Origin: Agapanthus africanus
Taxonomy: Eukaryota > Streptophyta > Magnoliopsida > Asparagales > Amaryllidaceae
Length of the DNA: 64,000 bases
NCBI GenBank assembly: GCA_030015575.1
Contig: CM057346.1
Coordinates: forward strand, 559,742,315 to 559,806,314
Direction of reading: 5' to 3'
The notes under the pieces are model-generated. The model did not search any database and was not told where the DNA came from. It was given only the letters and a program-made list of their open reading frames with translations. This document shows, one piece after another, positions 13,241 to 25,000 of the stretch. Each line of letters begins with the position of its first letter. Position 1 is the stretch's first letter. Position numbers and translations under genes: made by a program.

Positions 13241-13593
13241 CGAGAACTAGAAGGATCGTACATGAATTTTAAGGATTCAAGAAGTCAAGAAGTGAATTTT
13301 AAGACAATCGAAGAAATGAGTCGGATTCTACTTTCAAGGTAATACATAGGTTTTGAAATAATTGAATATAGGGAAAAATAAAGTAGTACAATAAAGTCGA
13401 GTAATGGATCAAGAGTAGGACTCGAAGTTACTTAAGCAGAGTACCACATTGTAATCATACCGTGGTACATAGTTACAATCACGTAACTCCATCTAAGTCG
13501 CTTAAATTCTACTATCAGAATCAATGGAATAAAACTGAAGTAAATAATAAGGAATAAAGGAGATTACAAGATAAGATCAAAAAGATAAAAGAT

Positions 13594-14239
13594 TCACAAT
13601 TGGTGTTGAACTATGATCGTTCGGGAAAATGAGAAGGAATTCAAGAAAATAGGATTCAAGAAAAACTCATGATATACGTAAACTCTACGTACTGAAGTTC
13701 TGGCTGGTGCCCGCACTGTCTTCCGTGCTGAAATATCTTGCCGAGGTGTACCCCACTCTCTTCGATAACCTCTATTATTCTTTAGCTGCCGTGAGAACCT
13801 GAGTGAATGTACCCAGTCCCAATAAAGTAATACGTCGCTGGATCTCCACATCAAGACTGCACAGAAAACGCCTTACCATGCCAGCCTTATTGGCTACAAA
13901 GGACCCTGGAAATCGACTGAGTCGGTCCACTCAGCCGCATGAGTATCCACACATCCGTCATTCTGCTTTAGGCCAATAAACTTCTCTTCCATTCCCTCTT
14001 TAGCAGACTGCAGAAAGAATTTCTCTAAGAAACTCCATGTAAAAGCTGCCCAGCTGATCAGCTTTGCCAAATGGATCTTCTCAACAAGCCAGCATTCGCG
14101 AGCATAATCCACCAACTGGATGTGTACTATATCCACTCTTTTCTCGTCTGGAATCTGAGTAGCAATTAATAAGTTCTCCGTATCAACGAGCCATTGCTCG
14201 GTCTGAAGAGCTTTCCCTAATCCTATAAAAGTTGCCGAG
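13594..14239 (-). pseudogene. E1 gag, main part (interrupted by a solo LTR)
   Basis: The reading frame at 13894-14239 gives a chromovirus gag: LGKALQTEQWLVDTENLL, PDEKRVDIVHIQLVDYA, CWLVEKIHLAKLISWAAFTW, KFFLQSAKEGMEEKFIGLKQ. This matches the retrotransposon gag domain in order. The N-terminal coding part is at 21556-21770, separated by the solo LTR-1 insertion with TSD CTCAG. Downstream, 13594-13890 holds a frameshifted gag C-terminal remnant in which only scraps (for example RRFLCSLDVEIQRRI) are legible. Confidence 0.75.
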
Positions 14240-16762
14240 CTCAGTGTCACGACTCGAAAAAAATATTAGCTCGTGACCGGCACTTAAATCACGCCACGTC
14301 TACATGCGTAACGTAATTCAAGTAAGCCGAAACCCAGAAATCTAAACTCTTTTTAATAAAATAAAAGAGGTGAAGTTTTGAAATAAAGGTATGGTGAAAT
14401 CAAAAGTTTCTTTAATTGCATAGATAATGGAACATTAAAAATGCAAGTAGATTCTACTAGTTGGAAAACATGTTTCGTCTTTTAAAAATTTGGGCAGCAC
14501 CTTCTTTATATATTTTGATCCAAAACCACATACACATGATAATATAAAAGGCATCCCTAAGCGGGAGCTAGCTCTTCGTCAATCGGCGGAATCACAACCA
14601 CGCAAGACATAATATATGTATACGACGCCCAACGACGAAGATCAACACAAAAGGAAAAGTAAAACAAGACATCAAACCACAAGTATCGAACATGAACCCT
14701 CGCTTTAAGTCTCGCAACCACAAGTCTGTCTAGGTCTTACTAATTATACAAATACTAGTTTCTGATTGATGGAGTTAACTAGATACAACAGGAATAATAT
14801 ACAATAGTGGCACGATCCAATGTGTACCACCTACCAAAGCAAATCACCCGAATGTAAGCTGTGTGCCGACGATGCCGCTACTGATCCATGCGGTCAACCT
14901 GTAAGAACTGTGGCACAACGGGGGTGAGTTGCCAACTCGTGAGTAGAAAACATCATCAGGTAGAAATCGAATAAAACAACGATTTCTAGGTCAACTATAT
15001 CATACAGGTAATACTATGATATCTAGAGCGACGTATCTGTATATGTACCAACAATACAATCAATGCCTCTAATCATGTAGATAACATCTACGTGTCCATC
15101 AATGACACAACATCATGCGTGTAAATATCATGAAAGCATATGCATGTAAATATGAGGATATGAATTAACGTGTGTCCATCAACGACACATCAAATCATGG
15201 AACCTGAGTGTCCAACACCGACACTCGAAACATCATGAAACCCGTGTCTAGTATCGACACATAAATCCTCATATCTCAGGCCCCGCATCCTCAGATCGGC
15301 CCTCAGGCGCCGCATACTCTGGTCGGTATCCTCCGGATAACCTCAGGTCCAAATACTATCATCGGTAGATAGCGCCCCCCTGCCAGGCTCACCGCCTAAC
15401 AATACGAGTCTTCTTGCCCTGGGGTATCTCACCGGGTCCACCATGTACCCGCAGACGGTGCCTACTGCTCCTCGAATCGGGTTTCACATGCCAATCTCAG
15501 AACCGAGAAAACACATGGTGGACGTCTCGAAATATCATATCAAGAGAAACCGGGTTTTTAAAACAGTACATACTTTCTTTTGAAATATAACCACGGTTCT
15601 CAAATCCAGAATCTCATGAAAACAATATCTCAATGCATATAATCGTAAAGCATGATGTATGCAAATATGGAACAGAAATATGAGCATATCCAATATATCA
15701 TACGACAAGGTATAGTGATATGAACATAGAAAGTATATCATGCAACATAGCATAATGATGTGAGCATAGCAATATATCATAGTATGATGTAGCAATTCTA
15801 CTGTGTAAGTGTCAGCAATTATCAATGATGAAAGTGTGTGAGCCGGCAATCTGTGTAAGTGTAACATACACATCATCGATAATTGTGTAGGTGTACTAGC
15901 ACAGGTATATGTTATGCAATGAGAATGTCCTGAACGTAGCAGAAAGTAAATCGTGAGCGCAATGCTATAAGGTATACGTATCTACAATATATCCGAGTCG
16001 ATGAATCTATCAATCTGCATCCAGCCTCACAACATCACGTACGGTATAATCTATCGTACGACATCCTCTAGTCAAGGGTATGGATCAATCATTAGATAAC
16101 ACTCATCACGTACGGTAATCCATCATACGACGGCATTAAACAATTAGGGATTCTATCCACCTATGTGACAATGAGGGTACGGACCTAACGTCTCGTACGG
16201 CATATCACTCATGATCCACAACATTATCCATATATATATATATACCTATCTCTTAGGTCACATCCGTATCAATCTCATATCATGAGACCGGCAAAGGTAT
16301 CAATTATCTCATATCGACTCGCATCCGTATAACGACATATCAACCCAAGTCATCATATCTCATCGTATACTCTTTTCATCACGTCAATATCTCACATCCA
16401 ATCATCTTATAAATCTCATGTCGTATTTATCGATCTTATTACATGCCACTATAATCTCATATTTATTCTCTTGCAACTACATATCTATATATCGTGATTC
16501 ACATTCACTTTTCATATCCTTATATATCAATTCGAGACATTATTTCTATCATATCATGTCAAAGAATCATATCCCTATAGCTTTCATCTCATATCTCGAT
16601 ATATATATTCAATCATTCATATTATCTCTAACTATCTTTTTAACCATATCCATAGTTTTCTAATATAAACCCACCGTTGCCGGTCCCAAGTCCGGATGAG
16701 AAAGAGTGAGGGTTGTGGTAGGCTTGTGACAGCTAACGTAAAACTTTGTCACATTCTATGAC

Positions 16763-19700
16763 ATGAACCATAATAAGAATATGGTTGGGGCGTCCCCTCC
16801 TCAGCGACGCGCAACATCGGATCCCGGATGTAGTGTTAAGTATGCAAGGGCTTCTAGGTCGTCGTCCAAAAACGACGTGCTACATCGGACCCCGGATGTA
16901 GTGACAAATAAACAAGGGTCGTCGTCCAGAAACGGCGCGCTACATCGAACCCCAGTAGTGACAAATAAGCAAGGGTCGTCGTCCAGAAACGACGCGCTAC
17001 ATTGGATCCCGGGTGTAGCGACAAATACGCAAGGGTTTCATAAGATCCGTCTAGTTTCCTGGAACATAGGTTCTCTTACGGGTAGACTAATAGAATTAGT
17101 GGAGGTGATGATTAGGAGGAGAGTTGGTATTATGTGTTTGCAAGAAACTAAGTGGGTAGGTGAAAAGAGTAGAGTCATCAAGCCTTGGGTTACAAGCTTT
17201 GGTATAAGGGTGGAGATAAAAATCGTAATGGGGTAGGCATAATCATATATAGACGGTTGCTTGAGTATGTAGTTGAGATTAGGAGAAAAGGTAATAGAAT
17301 TTTACTGGTTAAGCTTATTCTAGGTAGAGAGATCTTTAATGTTATTAGTGCTTATGCACCACAGATAGGTCTTGATGACACTAGTAAGCGTCTATTCTGG
17401 GAGGATTTAGACGAAATGGTGCAAAGTATACCTAGTGGAGAAAGTTATTTATTGGTGGTGATCTTAATGAACATGTAGGTACTAGTCGTAGTGGGTTTGA
17501 TACTATCCATGGAGGTTTTGGTTTTGGACAAAGGAATGAAGTAGGTGACTCGATTCTAGATTTTGCCTTATCTTATGACTTGATCTTAGCAAACACCTGG
17601 TTTAGGAAAAGAGAGTTCCACCTTATCACTTTTAGGATCGGATCAAGTGCCAGTCAAATAGACTTTTTTCTGACTAGAAGAATAGATAGAGGTTGTTATA
17701 TCGACTGTAAGGTAGTGCCAGGTGAGAGTGTAACCACTCAATATAGACTTTTAGTTCTAAATTTTCGATTTAGAAGAGAACCTAGGAAGATTAGACGTAA
17801 GGTAAAGCCTAGAATTAAATGGTGGCGATTGAAAGAAGGTAACCAAAAGGCTTTTATAGATCGTGTAGTTCAAGAAGCGGATTGGCAGTCGAAAGATGAT
17901 TCAGACAGAACATGGAACAAAATGGCTAGTTGTATCAAGAAGGTAGCTAGATATCTACTTGGTGAGTCGAGAGGTGGTGTTCCACCATCTAAGGACACGT
18001 CATGGTGGAATGAAGAAGTAAATGCTGCTATTAAAATTAAAAGGGATTCTTATAAAAGATTTAAAGAAAAGTAGAGATGTGGAGAGATTTGAGAAGTATA
18101 AAATAACTAAAAAGGAAGTTAAGAAAGTTGCTCGGGAAGCTAAATCTAAGGTCTATAAGAAGGTGTACGAGAAATTAGACACTAAAGAGGCTGAAAATGA
18201 TATATACCGGATTGCTCGGATACGGGAAAGGAAGACTAGAGATTTATGTGCGGTGAAGTGTGTCAAAAATGAAAATCAGAAGGTTTTAGTTCGAGATGAG
18301 GATATCAAGGAAAGATGGAGAGATTATTTTGACAAATTGTTCAATGAGAGATTTACTAAGAATTTGGATGGACTTGTCATTCAATCTCAAGATATAAATC
18401 GTGATTTCATGCGTAAAATAAGACTACATGAGGTTAAAGAAGCTTTGAACAGAATGAGTTTAAGAAAAACGGTTGGTCCTGATGGGATTCCTATCGAGAT
18501 TTGGAGATGCTTAGGAGAAATATGCGTTAAATGGCTGACAGATCTGTTTAATAAGATTTGGCAAACAAAAAAGATGCCAAATGAATGGAGGAAAAGTATC
18601 CTTGTACCTATCTACAAGAACAAGGGTGACATTCAAAGTTGCTCAAACTACCGTGGAATAAAACTTATGTGTCACACCATGAAACTTTAGGAGAGAGTGA
18701 TTGAACATAGGCTAAGAAAGGATATTAAGATAACAGAGAACCAGTTTGGGTTCATGCCTGGACGATCGACGACAGAGCCTATTCATTTGCTTCGTCAACT
18801 TGTCGAGCGTTTTCGAGAGAGGAGAAGAGATTTGCATATAATATTTATTGATTTAGAAAAAGCGTACGACAAGATACCTAGAGAGGTATTATGGGGGACA
18901 ATGATGAAGAAGGGGGTCCCTGTCAAGTATATTGACATAATCAAGGATATGTACGATGGAGTAGTGGCAAATGTCAGAACTTGCGGCGGCTTAACGAGTG
19001 ATTTTCCGATTACAATTGGTTTACATTAAGGATCTGCATTAAGTCCATTCCTGTTTACCATCGTGATAGATGAGCTTACTAGAACTATCCAAGATGAGGT
19101 ACCTTGATGTATGCTATTCGCTGATGATATTGTTTTAGTAAATGAGACGAAAGCAGGGGTTAATGCCAAATTGGAATTATGGAGGCAAACATTGGAATCT
19201 CGGGGATTCAGATTGAGCAGGTCCAAGACAGCATATATACATTGCAAATTTAGTAATCAGAGAAGTCAAAACCATATTGGTATAACATTGGAAGGGCAAG
19301 AGATATCACCGATCGACCAGTTTAGATATCTAGGTTCCATCATCCAAAAGAATGGGGAGATCGATAGTGATGTTAATCAAAGGATCCAAGCTGGTTGGTT
19401 GAAATGGAGGAGTGCAACAGGGATTTTGTGTGATCGTAACTTTCCGTTAAAATTGAAAGGGAAGTTTTATCGGAGCGCTATTCGGCCTGCCTTATTATAT
19501 GGTACTGAATGCTGGGCTCCTAAGAAGCATCATACACAGAAGATGCACGTAGCGGAGATGCACATGCTTCGTTGGATGTGCGGTAACACTAGAAAATATA
19601 AGGTGCGAAATGAGGATATTCGTGCAAAAGTTGGTGTAGCACTTGTGGAGGAGAAGATGCGGGAAAACCGGCTAAGATGGTTTGGTCATGTGCGACGCAG

Positions 19701-19821
19701 ACCTAAAAAAGCACCGGTTCGACGAATAGATACTCTCGATATGGGCAATGGCAAAAGGGCAAAAGGGAGACCGAAGAAAACATGGATGGAGGTGATACAA
19801 AACGATATGGTTGCCAAATGA
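16763..19821 (+). pseudogene. RTE LINE polyprotein: endonuclease and reverse transcriptase, broken
   Basis: The protein would nick target DNA and reverse-transcribe the LINE RNA. An apurinic-type endonuclease spans about 17040-17760: RLVSWNIGSLTGR, CLQETKWVG, NVISAYAPQIG, the DLNEHVG region, ILANTWFRK. Reverse transcriptase follows at about 18450-19260: VGPDGIPIEIW, NYRGIKL, GFMPGRSTTEPIHLL, FIDLEKAYDKIPREVLW and the catalytic FADD at 19114-19125. The C-terminal RTE block ends KTWMEVIQNDM near 19815. Lesions include frame changes near 17200, 17470 and 18070, a TAG at 18688-18690 where Trp is expected, a TAA near 19027-19029 where Gln is expected, and a TGA near 19107 just before the FADD box. 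Confidence 0.88.
16845..17035 (+). repeat. Three to four tandem ~57-60-bp units inside the LINE 5' coding region
   Basis: Units containing GTCGTCGTCCAGAAACG, then GCGCTACATCG, then GTGACAAATAA, repeat from about 16855 to 17035. They keep the reading frame and encode repeats like SSSRNDALH followed by TNKQG. They lie upstream of the endonuclease domain. Confidence 0.7.
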
Positions 19822-21555
19822 CTCAATGAAAGTATATTGTTCGATTCGAGTGAGTGGAGGCGGAGGATTCATGTGCTGGACCCGGCGTCATTCTCATGTT
19901 GGTTCATGTAGCCTACCCCATATGCTTAGGATAAAAGGCTCAGTTGTTGTATAGTTTTTTGATATAGGTTTCCTTAACCATATTATATATATCGGTTTTC
20001 ATCAAAATTTGCGGGGGTGCTATACGCCATCTACCCGACTTCCCCCGTAGATATAAATCTACTTATCTACGGAACTCCTTGTTCAGCCATAGTCGATGTG
20101 CTTCGTCGTCTCGGAATCCACGCGAGGTACCCACGAATCAACACATATCGCAATACCATTAAAATCAATGTCCGGAAAACCGATATGGCACACGGTGCCG
20201 CTCATAGGTTAGAACCTATAACCTACGCATGCCAAAAACACCTAAACAGCCCTCGTCGTTGACGTACAAATATCCAACGACCCAATACAATATCAAATAC
20301 TAAAACCAAGAATTCCAATATCGGAAAACATAACCAAAAACACCCCGATATGCTCCCATATTTTGGCTCAGGTCAATTAGGTCTAAACTAGCAGGTACAG
20401 GAGATTGGTTACATGGTAAGTGAGCTACAGCCAGAGACTCAACTCCAACACCCAACAAAAATCCGGCGACGACACATGAAAAACTGGCCTGCTCGGCCAA
20501 TATAGGGTAGAGTTGGCTCGAACTTGGGTGGTGGGTTCCTAGTGGTTTATATAGGTCACTGGAATTGCTAGATTTTCCTGAAACTACCCTAAATAGCTCC
20601 AGATACCCTGTAGGCAAACATAGCTTCACAAAACCGACACGGGGAATTTCCTAAGTTCGTATTTTGGTTCTAATCTCGGGTTTTAGCCAGTAAAATCAAC
20701 ACTAAGGTCTTATAACAGCCCCTAAACATCACAAATCCACACAATCACCCAAACCGTCTCTTGGCGTTTTTCCAAACATCACTAACCTAAACAAGTTTAA
20801 CTCTAAACTAAACTAGGATGCTAGGAAACTTAAACTAAACTAAATGGAAGGAGATATACCTCATTTGGCAACTCAAGAAATTTCTTGAGTTGCTCAACAT
20901 CTTCAAAATCCAACTTTGCTTGGTCTAATGTGTTGAGGATGAGGTGGGGGATCATTTTTAGTGAATGGAGTAATGGTTTTGATGAGGATTTTGAGATGAT
21001 ACTTGGAGATGAAGATGGAGGGAACATGAGGGTGAAGGAGATGAAGAAACCATGGAGGAAAATGAATGAGGGCAGCCCCCTCTCTCTCCTACCCCCACCC
21101 CACTCTCTCTTATTCTCACCCTCTCAATCTATGCCCCACTCTCTCTTAAGCTATGCCCCACTCTCTCTCTCTCTCCAATAATACACTTTCTTTTTTCCCT
21201 TTTCTCTTTTCTTCTCACAATAATTTAACTAAATATCACAAATGCAAATGAAACATGTAACATGTCATGGTGCACTAATCATGGAAAAATATAGAAACAC
21301 GGATTTGGTTAGTAGCGTACTAATCAATTTTTATTCAAATTGCATATAATTAATTATAAAAATGTCAAATCCGATAAATATATTTTTTAATGAATAAATC
21401 ATTTTAATCTCCAATTATTTCACAAATATTGGTATATATTTATACCATTTTACGAAAACCCCAAATTCTCAAATCGTGTAGTTTTCGCGAAATATATTAT
21501 TTTAATATTAAATTCCAAAAATAATATTTTATATTTTCTGAAATGTTACACTCAG

Positions 21556-21991
21556 CAACCGTACCTTCACGATGAACCTACCTAGGAACTGCCGTCCTAT
21601 CAACTGCCGTAATTGTAGTCTGTTGGGCCGTTCTCTAGCCCTCCTGGAAAGTCTCATCCTGACGCTGGTCCAGTTCTATCTAACGCTGCCGATTCTACAA
21701 CATGTCACGTGTGACCTCAACTAATGCAGCATTATCAGCATATGGAGCGGCTGATTCCTTCTAGACATAACTCTCGTAGTTAAGCATGAATGACGAGGAT
21801 TAACAATGGAAACAAGATTTAATAGAAGCAAGGAGTTCTACCTAAAGAAGATTCAATATAGTCAAGGATTCAAAATGACAAGGCAAGAGTGTGACAGGGT
21901 ATGTTCCTATAGTTCTGGGTTTTACGGTCAATGTATTGGGCAACATACCCAACTACAAAAGAACCAAACCCCGCTAACCTAAACCTATATT
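21556..21991 (-). pseudogene. E1 leader and N-terminal gag
   Basis: On the minus strand, between the primer-binding site and the solo-LTR insertion, is a leader of about 220 bp and then the start of gag near 21770. Its reading frame gives ADNAALVEVTRDML, then IELDQRQDETFQEG, with several stops. This resembles the N-terminal part of chromovirus gag and continues across the solo LTR into 14239. Confidence 0.6.
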
Positions 21992-22000
21992 CTGATACCA
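21992..22000 (-). other. E1 primer-binding site
   Basis: The minus strand reads TGGTATCAG directly after the 5' LTR end. This is the start of the standard plant site complementary to the 3' end of initiator tRNA-Met (TGGTATCAGAGC). The following bases AATAT deviate from it. Confidence 0.75.
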
Positions 22001-22002
22001 AC

Positions 22003-25000
22003 AAAACCTTACCACACCCCGCTTCCCAAAATACACAAATTCGGGAACGTAACAAAGCCAACTATGCTACCTACGGTAAGGAAACATCCTCGCATAGTCA
22101 TATTACGGCTGTTAATCAGTAATCAAGAACAATAATATAACCGTCTATCTCTAAACATGTCCAATGGCCACAAAAACGATATCAGTAAACAGTGGTGGAA
22201 GCAATAAAGATCCAAGGGAAAAGAATACCTAAACCATCAATAAGAACTATATCGGTGAAAAGGTCCTCACAGATCGGCAATTCTGTAGTACTCACGTGCT
22301 AAAGTCATGTATCTGGGTCATGCAAAACCCAGACGTCAGCGCGTCATAAATATCATAATAATACTAATATAAACAATAATTGATATAGCATGCCATGTGC
22401 AAGAGTGAGATATCAAAGAGTATAAACAACAACAATCCCAGTTGATATAACAAGTAAGCTATAGGTAGTCAAACATGTCATGTATATCCTAAGGTCTGCG
22501 TTTCTAGGTTCCTATAGTTATTTGAAATCAATGAATGTATTCCTCCATGTAACTCAAAAGTATATATCGCATTACCCTCCGGGACTACGGACGCAAGATA
22601 TATCACGTTACCTTCCGGGACCACGGATGCAAGATATATGAATCAAGAATGATTATGTTCCATTACCTCACGGAACCATGGAAACATGTAATATCTTTTT
22701 AAGTTACACTTTTGATTTCCCCAGGTTTCGTTTTCCAAGTCAAGTATGAATAATATTTACCTAATACCAACACAGGAGCAGGCAGGTACATGTCATGTCT
22801 ATCTAGACAACATGTCATGTCTATTAGGACAACAAGTCAGGATTGCTGGTATCGGTAAGCACTATAGTCAAATAGGTACTAGAATGATAACAATAAAAGT
22901 AACAAGATAGCATATTACAAGCATGTCGGGGATAGTGTACTAAAACAGGTGAATTGTTTATATCACAATAACATTGTACAAACAAGTCATGATGAATAGC
23001 AGGAAATATAGTTGTAACAGTCATCTAGATGCGATACATGATGTAACGAAAATGATGTATCAACTATTTTTTGTGCAATAGATTAGTATGACCGTATTGA
23101 AAATAGTGTTGTCAAGATTATCAAGTATTAAACTATATTAATTGAACTTACCTATTATGAATTAAACTTATCCTTATTAATGAAACTTATTATTGTTAAT
23201 CTAGGTAATGGTTTTAAATGACGACATCGATCAAATCGTCTCCTATCAGTTCATTATATCAGTTTAACCCTATTAAAGTAATCTTTAAACAAGGGAAACA
23301 CTTTGTATGCCAGCTATATGCTCGATTATCAAATGAATTATAATTGATATATTATAATTTTATTTATTTATACACTAAACTCATAATTAACTATCTATAT
23401 AAAATGACATGATAATAATAGTAAAATATTACGGCTTGATATGAATTTGCCGTAACTAGTATGTAGCAAGTATAAAGATACTTGCCTCAAGACGAACGCA
23501 GACACGATATCGACGCGAAGCTGTAGAACACGACACAAAGCAAGGTCAAAGCTTTGATGCTCGGGTATGGGTCTCGGCCCTGTAGTGCTCGTCCAGAAAT
23601 ATGCTCAGCTTAAACGATGAAGCGCCGGCGACGACGAGGGTGACGACAAGGAGATGAGGGTTTCGGTTTCGAGCTTGAGTTGGTGGTGTCTACGGGGGTG
23701 ATGGCTGGAGTTGGGCTCGGTGGGTGGGTCAAGGGATGCGCCGGTGCTCAGATAGAGCCGATGATGATGCAGGCGGGGAGCTTCGACAATGGTGAAGGGG
23801 TGTGCTCAGTGATTAGGTGTTGGAGTTACTGCCGATGGTCCGGTTCTCGGGTGAGGAGTTCTCACCGGTGAGGCCTTGGGTTTGGTGTGTAGGTGTTGGA
23901 GTCGATGATCTCGACGATGATGAGGGGATCACGATGAGGGTGCTGCAGTGGCGGGATCTGCGATTAGGAAAGCGGCGGCGATGAAAGTGTAACCCTTCGA
24001 AAATCGTTTAGGCAGTTTTTCAGTAATCGGCTAATTTTTCGGTTTTTTCCGTAAAAAGTCAAAATAGGTATTTTTCATTGTAGACCTAATTATACAAAAT
24101 TTAGATAAGATATTACTATAATTTTGTCACTAAAATGTCACTTATAATTATCTAGTTAAATAAATTTTTTTTCATAATTAATTATTTTTTATTTATTTTA
24201 AGCCTTTTTAAATACATTAAATTAGTGATAAATACAAATTTAATTAGGTAAATTTCATAATTAGGAGTCTTTATAAGCTAAAATATGGTGTTAATAAAAT
24301 TATATCATGTCTGCAAACTTTTGGTTTTAGGGTTGGAAATTTAATGGAAAAATGATGTAAAATGAGGTCTTTTTTGTAAATTGTTGATGTGAAAGCATTA
24401 AATGATAACATGGGGTGTTTATTGACCTAGAAACTTCTCCAAATTTCCCCACACCCTCCTCCTCTTCCTGCTGGTCGAATTTCAGCAGCTCCCCCTTCAT
24501 TTCTCACTTCTTTTCTTGCTTCATTTCTTTGCTAAAATTCAATGAAAATTCACAAATTTCCATCTCCATTCAAAGCTAAACCCTAATCCACTCTCTCTTC
24601 AACCCAAATAAGCATAAGATTACGTAACCTAAAACAATGCAAGTCACATTATACAAATATCGACGCTCTCGAATTAAACATAGCATGCACTCGGTGCGCG
24701 GGAAAACGCACGAAAATCGCTAACTTTTAACTAGAATCGTCATTTCGGGGAAATCGACAAAACTACAACCCGACTAGACGAAACCCCGCGTTCGCGCACT
24801 CTAATAGTCCTATACGAAGCTAATTATATCGCTAAAATAACGCAATTTGATCGCATTCTACTTTTTGTAAAAATCTAGTAAGCAAATTTAATACCGATTC
24901 GATGCAAACATCGAAATTTTGTCGATTTAGCGAGCATAACACTACACTATTAACCACTCCAATCAATTAGATAACCAAACCCTAACTTAAATCCAACCAC

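Larger units (their letters stand above)
16650..19973 (+). mobile_element. RTE-type LINE, 3.3 kb, TSD TTAACCATAT
   Basis: A non-LTR retrotransposon inserted in the solo LTR-1. The 10-bp direct repeat TTAACCATAT lies at 16640-16649 and 19974-19983. The 5' region (near 16671-16700) reads GCCGGTCCCAAGTCCGGATG, a leader I associate with plant RTE LINEs. The 3' end has AGCCTACCCC, then AAAAGGCTCAGTTGTTG, the usual RTE tail ending in short TTG repeats. It appears nearly full length but the reading frame is broken. Confidence 0.85.
14245..21550 (-). mobile_element. Solo LTR of family LTR-1 (copy 2) with a nested RTE LINE, TSD CTCAG
   Basis: The left end is TGTCACGACTCG at 14245 and the right end is CTGAAATGTTACA at 21550. 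CTCAG flanks it at 14240-14244 and 21551-21555. Without the LINE (16650-19973 plus one TSD copy) it is about 3.97 kb, close to the 3.94 kb of the E2 LTR. Landmarks shared with that LTR include the tract near 14930-14960, the block at 15300-15500 and the segment at 20030-20230. It sits in the gag of E1, so it inserted after E1, and it lost its internal region by LTR-LTR recombination. Confidence 0.85.

Noticed and set aside
16763..19821. Host reverse-transcriptase or endonuclease gene
   Set aside because: Clear LINE structure with target duplication, 3' tail and several stops.
21992..22000. tRNA gene suggested by the tRNA-Met-like sequence
   Set aside because: Only about nine bases match the tRNA end, as expected for a primer-binding site next to an LTR.
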